In this document: positions 47,717 to 58,187 of the stretch, one piece after another | Numbering within the stretch: position 1 is the stretch's first letter | Layout of the letters: every line of letters starts with the position of its first letter | The notes under the pieces: generated by a model | What the model was told of the DNA's origin: nothing | Seen by the model: the letters and a program-made list of their open reading frames with translations, nothing else | The model's database searches: none | Source: Pseudomonas lalucatii | Lineage (GTDB): Bacteria; Pseudomonadota; Gammaproteobacteria; Pseudomonadales; Pseudomonadaceae | Assembly: GCF_018398425.1 (NCBI RefSeq) | Contig: NZ_JADPMV010000002.1 | Coordinates: forward strand, 1,054,001 to 1,118,000 | DNA length: 64,000 bases | Direction of reading: 5' to 3' | Position numbers and translations under genes: made by a program

Positions 47717-50700
47717 CGGATCTGGTTCCAGGACTGACGCCCTTCGAGGGTATCCAGCGTATTGGCCGCCGGAATACAGTCATCCACCCCGGTACCACGA
47801 CACAGCCAGTACTTCTGGCCACCGAGCAGATCGAACGAGCCCGTCGGAATAGCGCCGCTCGAACCGAGCCCCGAGACCGGTAGCCTGTCACCGTTCTGAT
47901 CGATCACGCTGTCGGCCTCATCGAACTTGCCGTCCCCGTTCATATCGAACAACACATACTGCAGACGACCGCCTGTCGCCAAGTCCACCACCATGGTCCA
48001 GCCCGAGCCCCCCGCCTGACAGGGGTCCGCCGACGGGATGGCCGTTTCGAACACCAGGCGATTGAGCAGAATACGTGGGGCGTAGATCACCCGCTCCCCC
48101 TCCGCGCCCTTGACCGGTGAGCGCAGGTCCAGATACCAGCCGCGCTTTGTCGCCCAGTCGATGCCATCGGCACTCGCCGTGCTATCCAACACCCGCACCT
48201 CGCGCCCGAACGCCGTCCCCTCGAAGCGAATCGAACGCCCATCCAGGGCAGAGCGTCCGCTGAAGGCAGTCGAAGCCCCTGCCGCCCCCAGCTTGTCCCA
48301 GATGCCGTAGAACGTCTGCCCGCCCTTGTCGCTCACATCGCCTGCCGTGTACATCCGCCCGGTTCCGAAGTAGACGATGACGCCACTCGTTGCACCATCG
48401 GGGTGGTAGGCGATCTCGGGCTTGACCGTAATCGGCTGCCGCTTGCCCGCGGCATCGGCGGCCACATACAGGGGCTGCGGCTGCCCTCCCGACTTGAGGC
48501 TGACCTGAAAGTCGCCGACCCCGCTGCCAGTGGACTTGAGGTTGAACTTCCACAGGTTGCCGCTGAGGTCGCCGGCATATACGTCCTTGACATAGATATT
48601 GCCGCCGTCATCCACCGCATAGACGAAAGAGGGGCTGGACAGCCCGCCGGTTGCGCTTCCCGCCCGCACCTTGTTGACGGCGCCGGTGGCCAGGTTGACG
48701 ACAAACAACACCGAGTCGTCATTAGCGCTGCCGTGACCGTTGCCGAAGATCGCCGCCCAACTGCCGTCCTTCATCCGCCCGACCAGGGGCTCGCCGAAGT
48801 TGTAGCCCAGGTCGGCATCGTCCTTGATCTCCCAGAGCACCTTGCCGGCATCGAAGCCCGCCGCACTGGTGTCCGTCACGTCCAGGGCGAAGACACTCTT
48901 GCCTCCCGCCCCGAGACTGCCGAGCAACACCGTCTTCCATCCGCCACCGAGCACGGCGTCACGGATATGCAGCTTGCCGTCGACGAAGTAACGGTGCTTG
49001 TAGTTGCCGTCGGCCAACTCCTTGACCCCAGGCAGCACGCCATTGGGCATATAGGCGAAGAGTTCGTCGCCGCTGTCCGCACTGAAGGCATGCAGGAAGC
49101 CGTCGTTGGCCCCGACGAACAGGGTCGGCGTCCTAGCCGCCTTGGTCGCCAGGAACTGTGCATAGGTCTGCCCGCTGCTGGGGACCGGCACCCGGCCGTG
49201 AAAGCCCCAGTCCTGCTTGTTGGCTATCACCAGGGTGGAGTTGACGATATCGCCTAGCACCGTACTGCGCTTGCGATACTTGAGCCCTGCTGGAGCCTCA
49301 TCGACACGGCTCCCCATCAGGTAGCGGAACAGCGCCTCGGAGTTGCCGAAGTGGGCTTTCATCGGCGTCGACAGACTGCCCCAGGACAGCACCACGCCAC
49401 CGGCGCCATCATGGGAGTACAGGCGCCGCCCTAAGTAGCTCAGCCGACTGCCGGCCTCCCATACCTCCTTGAACACCATGCCGTTGCTGGTCTGCGTAGG
49501 GCGTTTGGCTAGCAGTTTTCCGGACCAGTCGGCACTGGAATACAGCGCTTCGTAGACCAAGGTATTGGCGTCCAGCCGCCTGGCCGTGGGCACCGCGGCG
49601 GTACTGGAGCCCGTGCGATTGGCCACCGAGGACAGGGTCTCGCTCAGGGCAGTGGCGAACTGCCTAGGGCTCTGTGCATTGAAGAAGCCGCCACGCCCGT
49701 TGACCCCGGCATGCAGCAGATCGTCGATCTTGGCAGCGTTGTTGCCGTCGGTACCGGGGTCGGGCCAGTCGACCAGCGTGCCATTCTTGGCCGCCTCGAA
49801 TGCTGTCTGCGGGGCGATGGAGCCCGTGACGCCAAGCCCTACGCCGAAGGTCACCATATGCTGCCAGAAGGCCGGATCCGCCGGATCGATCGGCACTCGG
49901 TTGGCCAGGCCCGTATGCAGGTCACGGCTCCAGTAATACATGGCAACGTCAGCCAGGGTATTGGAGTGGCTATCACTGAACGGCGCCTTGGGCACATAGC
50001 TGTACGACTGGCCATCGGCGCCGGAGATGCTCGGACCGTTCTGGTTATCCACATTGCCCTGAGCCTGCTGCTCCGCGGCCGCTGCGCCATTCCAGTAGCC
50101 GTCGGTGGTCAGGATCGTATAGCTCTGCCGGCAGGCGTAGGCATCGCCCCCTGCCAGCCCCGGAGTCGAACTCCAGGGGCCTTGCTGATCCTGTCGCGAG
50201 TAGTATTGGCCGGCATCACCCAGGGCCCTGCGCAAAGGCGTGCCGCCACTCGCCTGAGCGGCAAATAGCCAATCGAAGAATGCCGTTCTCCCCGCCCCCT
50301 CGAAACGCCGGACGCCGCGCACTATCGAGTCGGTATTGGCGACGCCATCGACCGTATTGCCAGACTGGTTGATCGCGCCATAGCCCAGCCGAATATCGGC
50401 AGGCTGCTTGACGAACGCCTCACTGACCCCGGCCTTGGCCATCATCAGGCGAGTACGGTAGTAGGAGAACCAGTTGGCGAAATTCTGTTGCTCCGTCAAA
50501 CCGACACTGCGCTCGACGTAGCAGACATCCTTGCGCGGATCACTGCTGCAACCAGCACCACCGACATAATCGAAATAGAAGGCGGCCACTCCGCCGGAGA
50601 CCGCGCCGACGGCGAAGCCATTGAAGTAGCGGTATTTGCTGCAACTCCAGTTCGCACACTCCCGGCTATTCGGAGAATAGAAATCATCCATCATCGCCAT

Positions 50701-51171
50701 GTAGTTAGTGCCCAGGTTGACAGAGGCAGTCCCCGCATAGCCATCCACCAATGCCGCACTGAACGTCGCATTGGGAAAGCGCGTGCCATCACTTTTTTCC
50801 GGAGGCAGGTAAGTAACCGATGGGTCGTAATAGGTTTTGTTCAAATGGCTGGAAGCCAGATAACGATGCCCGGCCTTCGGACAGAAGACGATGTCGCTCC
50901 CCGCGTAGCTGCCTTTCCCCGAACACTCGCTACCGTCGTAGTACCTGCCGCTACGCTCAAGGTAACTTGGCTTCAGCTCATCGGGCATGAAGCCATAGCG
51001 CATTGACCCGGAGTCATCCAGCAAAAACAAGATATTGGGCTCAACCTGGCCGCCCAGGCTCAAAGGCACTTGCGAAGGCGTGAAAGCCGCCTTGGCATCC
51101 TGTCCACCGCTGAGCATCAACAACCCGGCAAGCAGCGCGCAGGCAGAACCCAAATGTTTCGACGCACTCAT
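47713..51171 (-). CDS. pilY1: Type IV pilus tip-associated adhesin PilY1 (operon 1)
   Basis: Secreted pilus-tip adhesin and mechanosensor, 1152 residues. The signal peptide ends near residue 28. A complete MIDAS-type DDSGS motif is at residues 52-56, with VWA-like elements further on ([10 protein letters not shown]). The C-terminal PilC beta-propeller (about 640 on) carries an EF-hand-like calcium loop [13 protein letters not shown] near residue 1075. The start at 51171 ([14 protein letters not shown]) is supported by the signal peptide; the frame is open to 51273. It lies 16 bases after pilX. No separate pilY2 is seen. Confidence 0.93.
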   Translation of the reverse strand: MSASKHLGSACALLAGLLMLSGGQDAKAAFTPSQVPLSLGGQVEPNILFLLDDSGSMRYGFMPDELKPSYLERSGRYYDGSECSGKGSYAGSDIVFCPKAGHRYLASSHLNKTYYDPSVTYLPPEKSDGTRFPNATFSAALVDGYAGTASVNLGTNYMAMMDDFYSPNSRECANWSCSKYRYFNGFAVGAVSGGVAAFYFDYVGGAGCSSDPRKDVCYVERSVGLTEQQNFANWFSYYRTRLMMAKAGVSEAFVKQPADIRLGYGAINQSGNTVDGVANTDSIVRGVRRFEGAGRTAFFDWLFAAQASGGTPLRRALGDAGQYYSRQDQQGPWSSTPGLAGGDAYACRQSYTILTTDGYWNGAAAAEQQAQGNVDNQNGPSISGADGQSYSYVPKAPFSDSHSNTLADVAMYYWSRDLHTGLANRVPIDPADPAFWQHMVTFGVGLGVTGSIAPQTAFEAAKNGTLVDWPDPGTDGNNAAKIDDLLHAGVNGRGGFFNAQSPRQFATALSETLSSVANRTGSSTAAVPTARRLDANTLVYEALYSSADWSGKLLAKRPTQTSNGMVFKEVWEAGSRLSYLGRRLYSHDGAGGVVLSWGSLSTPMKAHFGNSEALFRYLMGSRVDEAPAGLKYRKRSTVLGDIVNSTLVIANKQDWGFHGRVPVPSSGQTYAQFLATKAARTPTLFVGANDGFLHAFSADSGDELFAYMPNGVLPGVKELADGNYKHRYFVDGKLHIRDAVLGGGWKTVLLGSLGAGGKSVFALDVTDTSAAGFDAGKVLWEIKDDADLGYNFGEPLVGRMKDGSWAAIFGNGHGSANDDSVLFVVNLATGAVNKVRAGSATGGLSSPSFVYAVDDGGNIYVKDVYAGDLSGNLWKFNLKSTGSGVGDFQVSLKSGGQPQPLYVAADAAGKRQPITVKPEIAYHPDGATSGVIVYFGTGRMYTAGDVSDKGGQTFYGIWDKLGAAGASTAFSGRSALDGRSIRFEGTAFGREVRVLDSTASADGIDWATKRGWYLDLRSPVKGAEGERVIYAPRILLNRLVFETAIPSADPCQAGGSGWTMVVDLATGGRLQYVLFDMNGDGKFDEADSVIDQNGDRLPVSGLGSSGAIPTGSFDLLGGQKYWLCRGTGVDDCIPAANTLDTLEGRQSWNQIR

Positions 51172-51187
51172 CTCAGCATCCTTCTGA

Positions 51188-51718
51188 TCAGTTCTGACCG
51201 CTAATAGCGATGGCGATGGTCGAACGAAGACGGACTTCGAGATCACCACTGCCATAACCGGCGGCCTCGACATTGAACAAATAGGTCCGGCTCAAACAGT
51301 CGAACGCCCGGTTTTCGGCGATCGAGCCATCGGTCTCGCAGACATATGACGTCGCCCCTCCCGAGTTGCCGTAGAAATTCATCACCTGACAGCCCGGCTG
51401 CCTTGGTTTGCCGATCAGGTCGGCCGGCGGAGACCACTGCGCCGCCGTCACCAGCGGACAATCCGTGGCCGCCTGAAACAGCAGAGTGGGATCGACGCTC
51501 GCCTCCACCTGCTGCCGGACATAGGCTTCGCCCACCCGCAGCGCTGCCTCGGCGGCCTGAAACGCCTGGTTGTAGTCGCGCGCGCCCCCTGCCATGCGCT
51601 CTTGCAGGGTACTGTTCGACATTGAGGAAACCCCGATGATCGTCAATATCAACAGCATCACCAGGCACACCAGCAACACGGCGCCCTCCTCCTTTCGCTT
51701 ACTCATCCTTTGCCTCAT
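51188..51718 (-). CDS. pilX: Minor pilin PilX (operon 1)
   Basis: GspK/PilX-type minor pilin, 176 residues. Processing is expected at EEG before AVLLVCLVMLLILTIIG, which lacks Glu5 as usual for PilX. A conserved PilX-type segment NQAFQAAEAALRVGE follows, and four cysteines sit in the globular part. The ATG at 51718 overlaps the pilW stop (TAATG); an alternative ATG at 51706 with GAGG six bases before it is equally possible. Confidence 0.9.
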   Translation of the reverse strand: MRQRMSKRKEEGAVLLVCLVMLLILTIIGVSSMSNSTLQERMAGGARDYNQAFQAAEAALRVGEAYVRQQVEASVDPTLLFQAATDCPLVTAAQWSPPADLIGKPRQPGCQVMNFYGNSGGATSYVCETDGSIAENRAFDCLSRTYLFNVEAAGYGSGDLEVRLRSTIAIAISGQN

Positions 51719-52749
51719 TAGTCGATCCGGTTGCGCAGAGCCACCACGGTGCTGAATATTTGGCGCAGCCTGCCATCCGCAGCGACGGCCTGCCCATCGA
51801 ACACGACGTCCTGCGCCTCGGCGCCCGGTGCGCGAATATCGCTGACCAGCAGCAGGTCGATCTTCACCGTACGAACATCCCCCCAGCGCTTGGAGGCCTC
51901 GACCTCGGCCGGGGTGAGATAGGACTGCACGCCGACGCTATTCGCACTCGCGACCCCGTAGCGAGTGCGCATGGACTCCACGCCAGCCACAACTTCCATG
52001 GTTTGTGCCGGAATAGTCGAAACATCCCGGGCAAAGAGGGCACGAGTCGGCTGCCCGCTGGCATCTTTGCGCCCCGTGTCGGCCACATAAAAGATCTTGC
52101 TGCTGAAACCCACGACGCGGGCCGGATCAGTGAAGGCGATATCGGAAAACTTGAAGCCACCACAGGCGGCGGCCTTGTCGTTGTTGCCTGCAGCGTGAGT
52201 CAGGGTAACTGCGCCATTGCCGGTAGAATTAGGCTTGTTGCTGACCCGGATGATCACTGCCTTTTCCAGGTCCATGACCATCACCGCGCGATTCTGCGCC
52301 ATGCTAGGACAGTAACGGGTGACCTTTATATTGGCGTTGCTCGCCGGCTTGAGAATCTCTCCGGCCGTTAGAAATGCGCCACAATTATCGTTGACGAACA
52401 ACGACAACTGGTCCGTGCCGACAGCCCCCAACGCCCCCCCGGCCGTAACCCGCTGCGCCCAGACGGGGCGGTTCATGGCGCTCCATTCGCTCGTGGCACC
52501 ATTGCTGGCGACGACGCAGATGCTCTCCTCCGGGAGGCGCACGCCCATGCCGACACCCGCCGGCCTGATCTCGGCAGCCAAATACTGCAGTGCGAAGCGA
52601 CCATTCTCCTGAATGTGACCGCTCGCGTTCTGCATCAGGAAGGTGTTCCTGTTGCTAAGAAACACCTGGAGAACCGCACCGCTGATCAACAGCCCAATGA
52701 CCATGGCCACCATCAGCTCGATCAGGCTCAAGCCTCGTTGAGTCCGCAT
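51718..52749 (-). CDS. pilW: Minor pilin PilW (operon 1)
   Basis: Large minor pilin of 343 residues. Leader MRTQRG, then LSLIELMVAMVIGLLISGAV with Glu5, followed by the PilW signature FLSNRNTFLMQNASGHIQEN plus GRFALQYLAAEI. The ATG at 52749 lies 10 bases after the pilV stop. It is thought to link PilX/PilY1 to the other minor pilins. Confidence 0.93.
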   Translation of the reverse strand: MRTQRGLSLIELMVAMVIGLLISGAVLQVFLSNRNTFLMQNASGHIQENGRFALQYLAAEIRPAGVGMGVRLPEESICVVASNGATSEWSAMNRPVWAQRVTAGGALGAVGTDQLSLFVNDNCGAFLTAGEILKPASNANIKVTRYCPSMAQNRAVMVMDLEKAVIIRVSNKPNSTGNGAVTLTHAAGNNDKAAACGGFKFSDIAFTDPARVVGFSSKIFYVADTGRKDASGQPTRALFARDVSTIPAQTMEVVAGVESMRTRYGVASANSVGVQSYLTPAEVEASKRWGDVRTVKIDLLLVSDIRAPGAEAQDVVFDGQAVAADGRLRQIFSTVVALRNRID

Positions 52750-52759
52750 ATCTTCTCCG

Positions 52760-53197
52760 TCAGATCCGAGTGACAAAGGAAAAGCGCTGAGCGGCACTGC
52801 CACCTACGCGTTCCTCGCTCCATTGCACGATGACGGTGAACTGATCGCCGTTTTGCATGACACCGCCATCTCCGTTCGGCAATTGCGACGCAAGATTGGC
52901 GCGCCACTCCGCGAGATCGCGCTGAAAGGGAAGGCACGTTTCCTCTTTCGGTTTGCACGGCAGAGCAGCCCCGACTGCCAGGTTATAGAAGCCGGCCAGC
53001 GCATCTCCTCGCGCAGCACGCATGCGATCGCCCATCTCGTAGGCCAGAAAAGTCGCGTGGGAGCGTACGGCAGCGGTCTGGTTGGACTTCATCGAATTGA
53101 GCTGCAGCGCAGCCAAACCCAATAGCCCAACCGAGAAGATCAGAATCGACACCAGTACCTCGATCAGCGAGACGCCACGCTGGGATTGCCGATCCAT
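52760..53197 (-). CDS. pilV: Minor pilin PilV (operon 1)
   Basis: Prepilin of 145 residues. Leader MDRQSQRG, then VSLIEVLVSILIFSVGLLGL with Glu5, followed by the PilV segment AALQLNSMKSNQTAAVRSHA and a globular domain with two cysteines (LPCKPKEETC). Its start overlaps the fimU stop by one base. Confidence 0.93.
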   Translation of the reverse strand: MDRQSQRGVSLIEVLVSILIFSVGLLGLAALQLNSMKSNQTAAVRSHATFLAYEMGDRMRAARGDALAGFYNLAVGAALPCKPKEETCLPFQRDLAEWRANLASQLPNGDGGVMQNGDQFTVIVQWSEERVGGSAAQRFSFVTRI

Positions 53198-53661
53198 CAG
53201 CAGCCCCCCTTTCTGATGGACGCCGCCCCGGACAGTTCGATGACCACCGTACGGTTGAACGTGGCGCAGTTGAGGGCAGCATCCTTGACCACCAAGTCGA
53301 AAGTGACCGCAGCTGCACTGATCAGCTGGCCCTGGGAATCGAACAGGAGAGTCTGCACACCCGCTGGATTGACGTTAAACGAGGTCAGCGCCGGGAACAG
53401 ACGAAGCTCGAGATCGTCACTGTTTCTGAGCACCTGCCAACTGCCGTCGGCAGCCAGTGGCCCCTGCAACTTGGTGGTTTGGGCTCGCTGCACCGCTTCT
53501 CTGCGGGCATAGGCAAACATGCTGGCGAACGAGTTGATTTCGGTCGCCGCCCGATTGTTGCGCAGCAACTCGGAAAGATTGGGCGCGGCCAAGCCGAGCA
53601 GCACCGCAAGCACGGCAAGCGTGACCATCAGCTCGATCAGCGTAAAGCCTTTCTGCGACAT
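53197..53661 (-). CDS. fimU: Minor pilin FimU/GspH type (operon 1, first gene)
   Basis: Prepilin of 154 residues. Leader MSQKG, then FTLIELMVTLAVLAVLLGLA with Glu5, and the GspH motif AAPNLSELLRNNRAATEINS. Two cysteines occur near the end. It opens operon 1 (fimU-pilV-pilW-pilX-pilY1-pilE). In P. aeruginosa the equivalent operon is activated by AlgR; an AlgR-box-like sequence lies upstream. Confidence 0.88.
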   Translation of the reverse strand: MSQKGFTLIELMVTLAVLAVLLGLAAPNLSELLRNNRAATEINSFASMFAYARREAVQRAQTTKLQGPLAADGSWQVLRNSDDLELRLFPALTSFNVNPAGVQTLLFDSQGQLISAAAVTFDLVVKDAALNCATFNRTVVIELSGAASIRKGGC

Positions 53662-53736
53662 CGCATCCACTCCATAGATGTCATCAAATAGCGCGCACGG
53701 GCCGGACTCTCCCTTCCCTGCCAACGCCCATCCATG

Positions 53737-53745
53737 GACAAACGG
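53737..53745 (-). promoter_or_regulatory. AlgR-box-like sequence upstream of fimU
   Basis: Minus strand CCGTTTGTC fits the CCGTTYGTC core of AlgR sites, 76-84 bases upstream of the fimU ATG. It falls downstream of the only visible sigma-70-like promoter, so its role is uncertain. Confidence 0.35.
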
Positions 53746-53783
53746 TCGAAAATTCCAGATCAACGGTTCTCGCGCACCCCCGG

Positions 53784-53812
53784 ATCATACCCGAGTGGTA
53801 CGGTCGTTTTAA
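53784..53812 (-). promoter_or_regulatory. Possible sigma-70-type promoter of minor-pilin operon 1
   Basis: Minus strand TTAAAA, 17 bases, TATGAT, about 120 bases before fimU. The -35 is a 4/6 match. Confidence 0.4.
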
Positions 53813-53904
53813 ATTGCCATCACAGATAACTGCGACCTCAGCCCACATTTGAGTGTGAGCGGCCGCACAGACGAGGTGTTTGATCTAGAGGGACGGAACC
53901 AAGA

Positions 53905-53935
53905 AGCCCCGTCAAACACTTGGCTTGACGGGGCT
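53905..53935 (-). terminator. Terminator between the two minor-pilin operons
   Basis: A perfect 11-bp stem, AGCCCCGTCAA with TTGACGGGGCT, 9-base loop. It lies about 115 bases past the end of operon 2 and upstream of the operon 1 promoter. It separates the two transcription units. Confidence 0.75.
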
Positions 53936-54050
53936 AAGGACAGGGGGAATGTCAGCCGGATAGCTTGATCACTCGCCTGCGGCCGCGGTGATTGTGCCGT
54001 TTCTGTTATGGGCAAGGAGTCCTAGCCCCCCAGCCGATCACGCCAGGACC

Positions 54051-54626
54051 TTACGGGCAGACGGCGGCGTTGGTTCGCTCTACCGAAGCACGCCCCGTCG
54101 CAGTCACGCTCACGACCCGCTCCTGACTGCCCGCGCTTGGTAGCGCACGACAGACCGTCAAGACCGCAGCAGTAGAGCCGACACCCGTCGCCTGAAATGC
54201 CAGGCTAGCGACCGTACCGCTGATTCTAAAGCCGGAGGGGGCCGCCCCATGACGCAGGAGCACCGTCTCGCCTACATCCAGGACAGCGTCGTTATCAGCA
54301 TCGTGAAACACCAGCCAACCTTGCTCCCAGCCTCCGGCAACACAACTGGCGCCATCCGCGGAGACGCACATGCTCACCACAGAGTTGCGCTTGATCGCCT
54401 CGCTACGCGCCAAAACCGCGCCCGAGACAAGCTCATTGGCTTGGGCGCGCAGCTTGCTACCGAGCGTCATATCGTTATAGGAGGGCACAGTGATTGCCAG
54501 AAGAACCGCAAATACTGCGAGCGTGATCATCAGCTCGACCAGGGTAAATCCGAGTTGCCTGGAGGTTCGCCACGCGCGCCCCCCGGAAAGTCGCGGAGGC
54601 CCACCCATTCGCCGATTCCAACTCAT
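54051..54626 (-). CDS. Minor pilin FimT/FimU (GspH) type (operon 2, last gene)
   Basis: Prepilin of 191 residues with an unusually long leader of about 26 residues before FTLVELMITLAVFAVLLAIT (Glu5 present). The GspH/FimT C-terminal domain follows (QANELVSGAVLARSEAIKRN, then GGWEQGWLVFHDADNDAVLD). It overlaps the second pilY1 stop by four bases. In operon 1 the FimU-like gene is first; here the GspH-type gene is last. Confidence 0.88.
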   Translation of the reverse strand: MSWNRRMGGPPRLSGGRAWRTSRQLGFTLVELMITLAVFAVLLAITVPSYNDMTLGSKLRAQANELVSGAVLARSEAIKRNSVVSMCVSADGASCVAGGWEQGWLVFHDADNDAVLDVGETVLLRHGAAPSGFRISGTVASLAFQATGVGSTAAVLTVCRALPSAGSQERVVSVTATGRASVERTNAAVCP

Positions 54627-57600
54627 TGTTCGATATTCCAGAAAACGCGCGCCTTGGGCCGCGCTTCGGACAAGAATTCAGGAGGCGGCTCGAAACAATC
54701 CAGCATGCATATAAAAGGCACCTCCTCGCCATCATCGAGCTTGACCGTACCGGCCACAGGAGACGGCGAAAGCCCCCCGCCCTCAAGCACCACGAAACGG
54801 TCACCTGTAAGGCCCGAGGCATCTCTATAGGAAATACTATAGGCCCGGTTGGTACCAAGACTTGTGCAACTGCCGGGCGAGGGCGCAGTTGGCTGGTGGG
54901 TGTTGAACGCCACTTGGCCGAACACTGTAACGGCGGAGGTCACCACCTGCTCGCCTGAGGCCAGCCCCAGGCGCCAACCTTTCGGCTTGCTATTAAGATC
55001 CGCCTGAGAGGGCGTCGCACTGCTGTCAATAGCCAGCAGCGAGTCCATGCATATCACGCTTGCAGAGCAAGTCGAGCTTTCCGAAGTCAACCAGCCGGCA
55101 TCCGTTGGCACATCTTTCAAGTTGAAGAAGTAATTGGCAACCCCTGCTGCCGAGGTAAAACTGGTCAGCGGTTTCTCCCTGTCGCCAGAACCAAGCTGCA
55201 GAAAGTACGCACCTTCCGACAGCACCACCTCGGGGCCGAACATGAACTTCCGATTTGCCGTACAGCTTGCCGTGGTATCACAGCCGAGCGAAGCGATCTT
55301 GGTAATAGTCCAGCTTGCAGGAGCTGCCGAGCCGATGGTTATCCGGTAAACATTGCCTCCCATATCAGCGGCATAGGCATAGACAGCCAGGCCGCTGCTG
55401 TCCGGCACGACGGTGACATCCCCGACCACGCTGCGATCGGTATTCAGGGTATGCAACAGGCTACCGGAGTCAGCATCCAGTACATAAATTTTATTGCCCT
55501 TGCTGGAAGCAGTGCAGGTATTAGGGTCGGCATCCTCACAAGCGTCATAACCACCGCCCATAAGCAATATGGGGGAGGCACCAGAGCCGTACCCCGAGGC
55601 CTTCATCACGGTTGCTGACGACCAGGTCTGGCCTATTTCGCTCAAGCCAGTCGTACAACCCGTATCGTTGGCAAGATTCGGGCAGCCCTTCTTCCACTTT
55701 AGGGACGGACTAGCTGGGTTGGTGACATCGAAAGCATAGAGCGCCCGACCACCACGGCGCATGCCAGTATAAATGAACGTCTTGTCGACGCCCCCGATAG
55801 CGCCCCTGAAAGCGGTTATGGGGCCATCGATACCGTACGCCTTCGGTTTTGGTGGCGGGCTTACAGCAGTAGTACCCGGATAGCTGATAGTCGTGGTGTT
55901 GTCACGCAGGCGCTTGATGTTGCCGTAGAACTCTGGGGGGATAAAAGCCCACAACTCGCCCCCCGCGGCTACAGTACCGTTACTGGCAGTGCGATTGCCA
56001 TTGATGGCGCGAAGCACACCATCGTTGCCACCGTAAAACACCACCACCTGGGGCGAAGCCTCGGTGCCATAGTTGATGGCTACGGGTCGCGAATGCACGA
56101 CGTCGCCATGGGAGGAAGGACGCATTTCCCCCGAGGTAACTGCGTCCGTGTCTTCGTCATTCAGGTCCTGTCCGCGCGCCCAGTCGATCAACGTATTGCG
56201 CTCAGTTGCATCGGCTGCGCCGAGCAAGGCCGTAGTAATCGCGGTATTGGCCGTGCTGAAGTCGGTCAAGCCGGTGCAGGAAGCGAAAGATGGATCGCAG
56301 GTCTTGACCGTACGCGCAGTATTGCTACGCAGCAGATAGCCCTGCCCGCCCTTCTCGACCACGTTGCCGTCCGGGTAATTGGATACATCCGAGTCAGCGA
56401 CCGCAAGACAGGCGCCTTGCGGTTTGAACGCCCAGTAGTTGTCTGTTGTCGTAGGGGTCCAGAAGCTGCGGGCGCACTCGGTAATGAAGTTGGTCGAGGC
56501 ATTGATGGCTGCATTGTCGGCCGCATCCTGCAGCCTGAGCACACCGTTGGTACGGCCCAGCTTGTACTGCTTCAGGTTGCCGGCCCAGCGCGGGAAGGAG
56601 TCCTGGTCGGGACGGAACATGCCAATAAACACCTGATTGAGATAGGTGCCCTGGGTGTTCACACTGACGGGCAAGCTCACCGAAGCGAATACGCTGTTGA
56701 CCGACTGGATTTCGGAAAAGATCGAGTTCAAGGCATCCGCAATCTGCGTGCCGCTTGCGGTCACGTCGAAATACTTGCCATCGCTTACATTCGCAGCACT
56801 CTTCAAGAGGGCTGTCCAGCCTGGCCCCTGGCCGGTCGTGACCTTGTTGATGTCGACTGTGTAGGTGGTGATGCCCAGGCTGCTTTTCTTCATAAAGCGC
56901 GCCCACTCATCCACGGCGTTGTCTTGGGAGCCCGTGGGTGAAATGGGAATTACCGCCTTGCTACCGCCGGCGGCCACCAGCAGATCCTCGGCCTCCTTGG
57001 TGTCGTTACTGCTGTCCTGGTTGGCACCATTACTGATAAAAATGATGAAGTTCTTGGCACAGCCCGAAACTATAGGATTGGCATAGGTCGTACCGGCCTT
57101 GGAGGCCAGCGCATTGCCCGGCAGAGCCCAGACTGCCCGCGAGGGGGCCAGGGCTGCTCCTACAGCCGCCGGGTTGGGGTTGTAAACGTTCCCGCTGTAA
57201 TCCGTTTTGTTCTTGTTGTTACCGGCATAGGGCGCCCCGGCAGAGAAGTAGCGATAGGCCTCGGCCATGGCCTTGGCGCTCTTGCCTGCGTTGCCCTTGT
57301 CATTGCCCGAGTCGAAACTGTTTACCAGCGCCTGGTACTTGGTCTTGGTGGTGCTATCCAACAAGCGAATCGCGGCGCGCACGTAGGCACCATCGTTCCC
57401 CGAGTTGCCGCCGCCCGTCTCGGTATACATCATCAGGCCCACCCGAAACTTATCCGCTGGCAAGCCGGAGATGACCGAACTGAGCGCCGCCATCTCATTG
57501 GAAAACGGCGTATTCCAGTTCGCCGTGTTATCCAGAATGATCAACACATTGGGCACATCGGTCGCGCTCGGCGGTGTACCGACGAAGAGGTCGATATCCT

Positions 57601-57664
57601 CCGCATGACCGGGCATGTGTGCAGCCAATAGCGTTGCGGCCAGCAACCGGAAAAGCGTCTTCAT
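54623..57664 (-). CDS. Second PilY1/PilC-type pilus tip protein (operon 2)
   Basis: Secreted tip protein of 1013 residues. The signal peptide MKTLFRLLAATLLAAHMPGHA precedes a VWA-like domain (about 38-370) whose MIDAS position reads LDNTANW (D45) instead of DxSxS. The PilC beta-propeller follows (VVFYGGNDGVLRAINGN near residue 575, then FIYTGMRRGGRALYAFDV). The ATG at 57664 has a GGAG ribosome site; an open extension to 57790 overlaps pilX. It differs clearly from the operon 1 copy in length and metal site. Confidence 0.9.
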   Translation of the reverse strand: MKTLFRLLAATLLAAHMPGHAEDIDLFVGTPPSATDVPNVLIILDNTANWNTPFSNEMAALSSVISGLPADKFRVGLMMYTETGGGNSGNDGAYVRAAIRLLDSTTKTKYQALVNSFDSGNDKGNAGKSAKAMAEAYRYFSAGAPYAGNNKNKTDYSGNVYNPNPAAVGAALAPSRAVWALPGNALASKAGTTYANPIVSGCAKNFIIFISNGANQDSSNDTKEAEDLLVAAGGSKAVIPISPTGSQDNAVDEWARFMKKSSLGITTYTVDINKVTTGQGPGWTALLKSAANVSDGKYFDVTASGTQIADALNSIFSEIQSVNSVFASVSLPVSVNTQGTYLNQVFIGMFRPDQDSFPRWAGNLKQYKLGRTNGVLRLQDAADNAAINASTNFITECARSFWTPTTTDNYWAFKPQGACLAVADSDVSNYPDGNVVEKGGQGYLLRSNTARTVKTCDPSFASCTGLTDFSTANTAITTALLGAADATERNTLIDWARGQDLNDEDTDAVTSGEMRPSSHGDVVHSRPVAINYGTEASPQVVVFYGGNDGVLRAINGNRTASNGTVAAGGELWAFIPPEFYGNIKRLRDNTTTISYPGTTAVSPPPKPKAYGIDGPITAFRGAIGGVDKTFIYTGMRRGGRALYAFDVTNPASPSLKWKKGCPNLANDTGCTTGLSEIGQTWSSATVMKASGYGSGASPILLMGGGYDACEDADPNTCTASSKGNKIYVLDADSGSLLHTLNTDRSVVGDVTVVPDSSGLAVYAYAADMGGNVYRITIGSAAPASWTITKIASLGCDTTASCTANRKFMFGPEVVLSEGAYFLQLGSGDREKPLTSFTSAAGVANYFFNLKDVPTDAGWLTSESSTCSASVICMDSLLAIDSSATPSQADLNSKPKGWRLGLASGEQVVTSAVTVFGQVAFNTHQPTAPSPGSCTSLGTNRAYSISYRDASGLTGDRFVVLEGGGLSPSPVAGTVKLDDGEEVPFICMLDCFEPPPEFLSEARPKARVFWNIEQ

Positions 57665-57689
57665 GGCGGTCTCCTGCAAGGCCCCCCTA

Positions 57690-58187
57690 CTAGGGGCACA
57701 CCGTATTTTTCTGGGCCTCGGTGAGCAACACGCGCACCCCCGAACGTATGGTTGCCAGTGCACCGCTGGCCGGATCATTGACTTGGGCATTGATCGCCCA
57801 AACGGTGCTCCACTGTGAATCAGGCGTCACAACACCAGCGCGAACACCGCTCTCTTTCCCCGTGGCTACGGCAGGAATCTCGGATTCGCTGATGCAAACC
57901 GGCGTCGCGATAGCGACGGTGTAGTCCGTGGCACCGTCATTGTTGATGTCGACATCTATGGATTCGGCAGTGGGCGCATTGGTGAAGGGCGAACCCACCA
58001 CCTGCTCGATTGCAATATTGGCGGCGGCTATCGCTTCGTCACGCATCTGCATATTGCCGACCGATTTGAGGCTGGTGCCGCTGAGCGTAAAGGCGCTGCC
58101 CACTACCAGAGTCAGCAGCAACAACATGATGAGCCCCACTATCAGCGTTACCCCCCGCTGGGCTCGCGGCGATGTCGGATGGATCAT
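57690..58187 (-). CDS. Minor pilin PilX type (operon 2)
   Basis: PilX/GspK-like prepilin of 165 residues. Leader ends at AQRG before VTLIVGLIMLLLLTLVVGSA, without Glu5. A PilX-like segment SLKSVGNMQMRDEAIAAANI follows. The globular domain has two cysteines. Its start overlaps the pilW stop by four bases. Confidence 0.88.
   Translation of the reverse strand: MIHPTSPRAQRGVTLIVGLIMLLLLTLVVGSAFTLSGTSLKSVGNMQMRDEAIAAANIAIEQVVGSPFTNAPTAESIDVDINNDGATDYTVAIATPVCISESEIPAVATGKESGVRAGVVTPDSQWSTVWAINAQVNDPASGALATIRSGVRVLLTEAQKNTVCP

Noticed and set aside
53809..54015. Small minus-strand open frame between the two minor-pilin operons
   Set aside because: It spans the 53905-53935 terminator hairpin and shows no ribosome site or recognisable domain.
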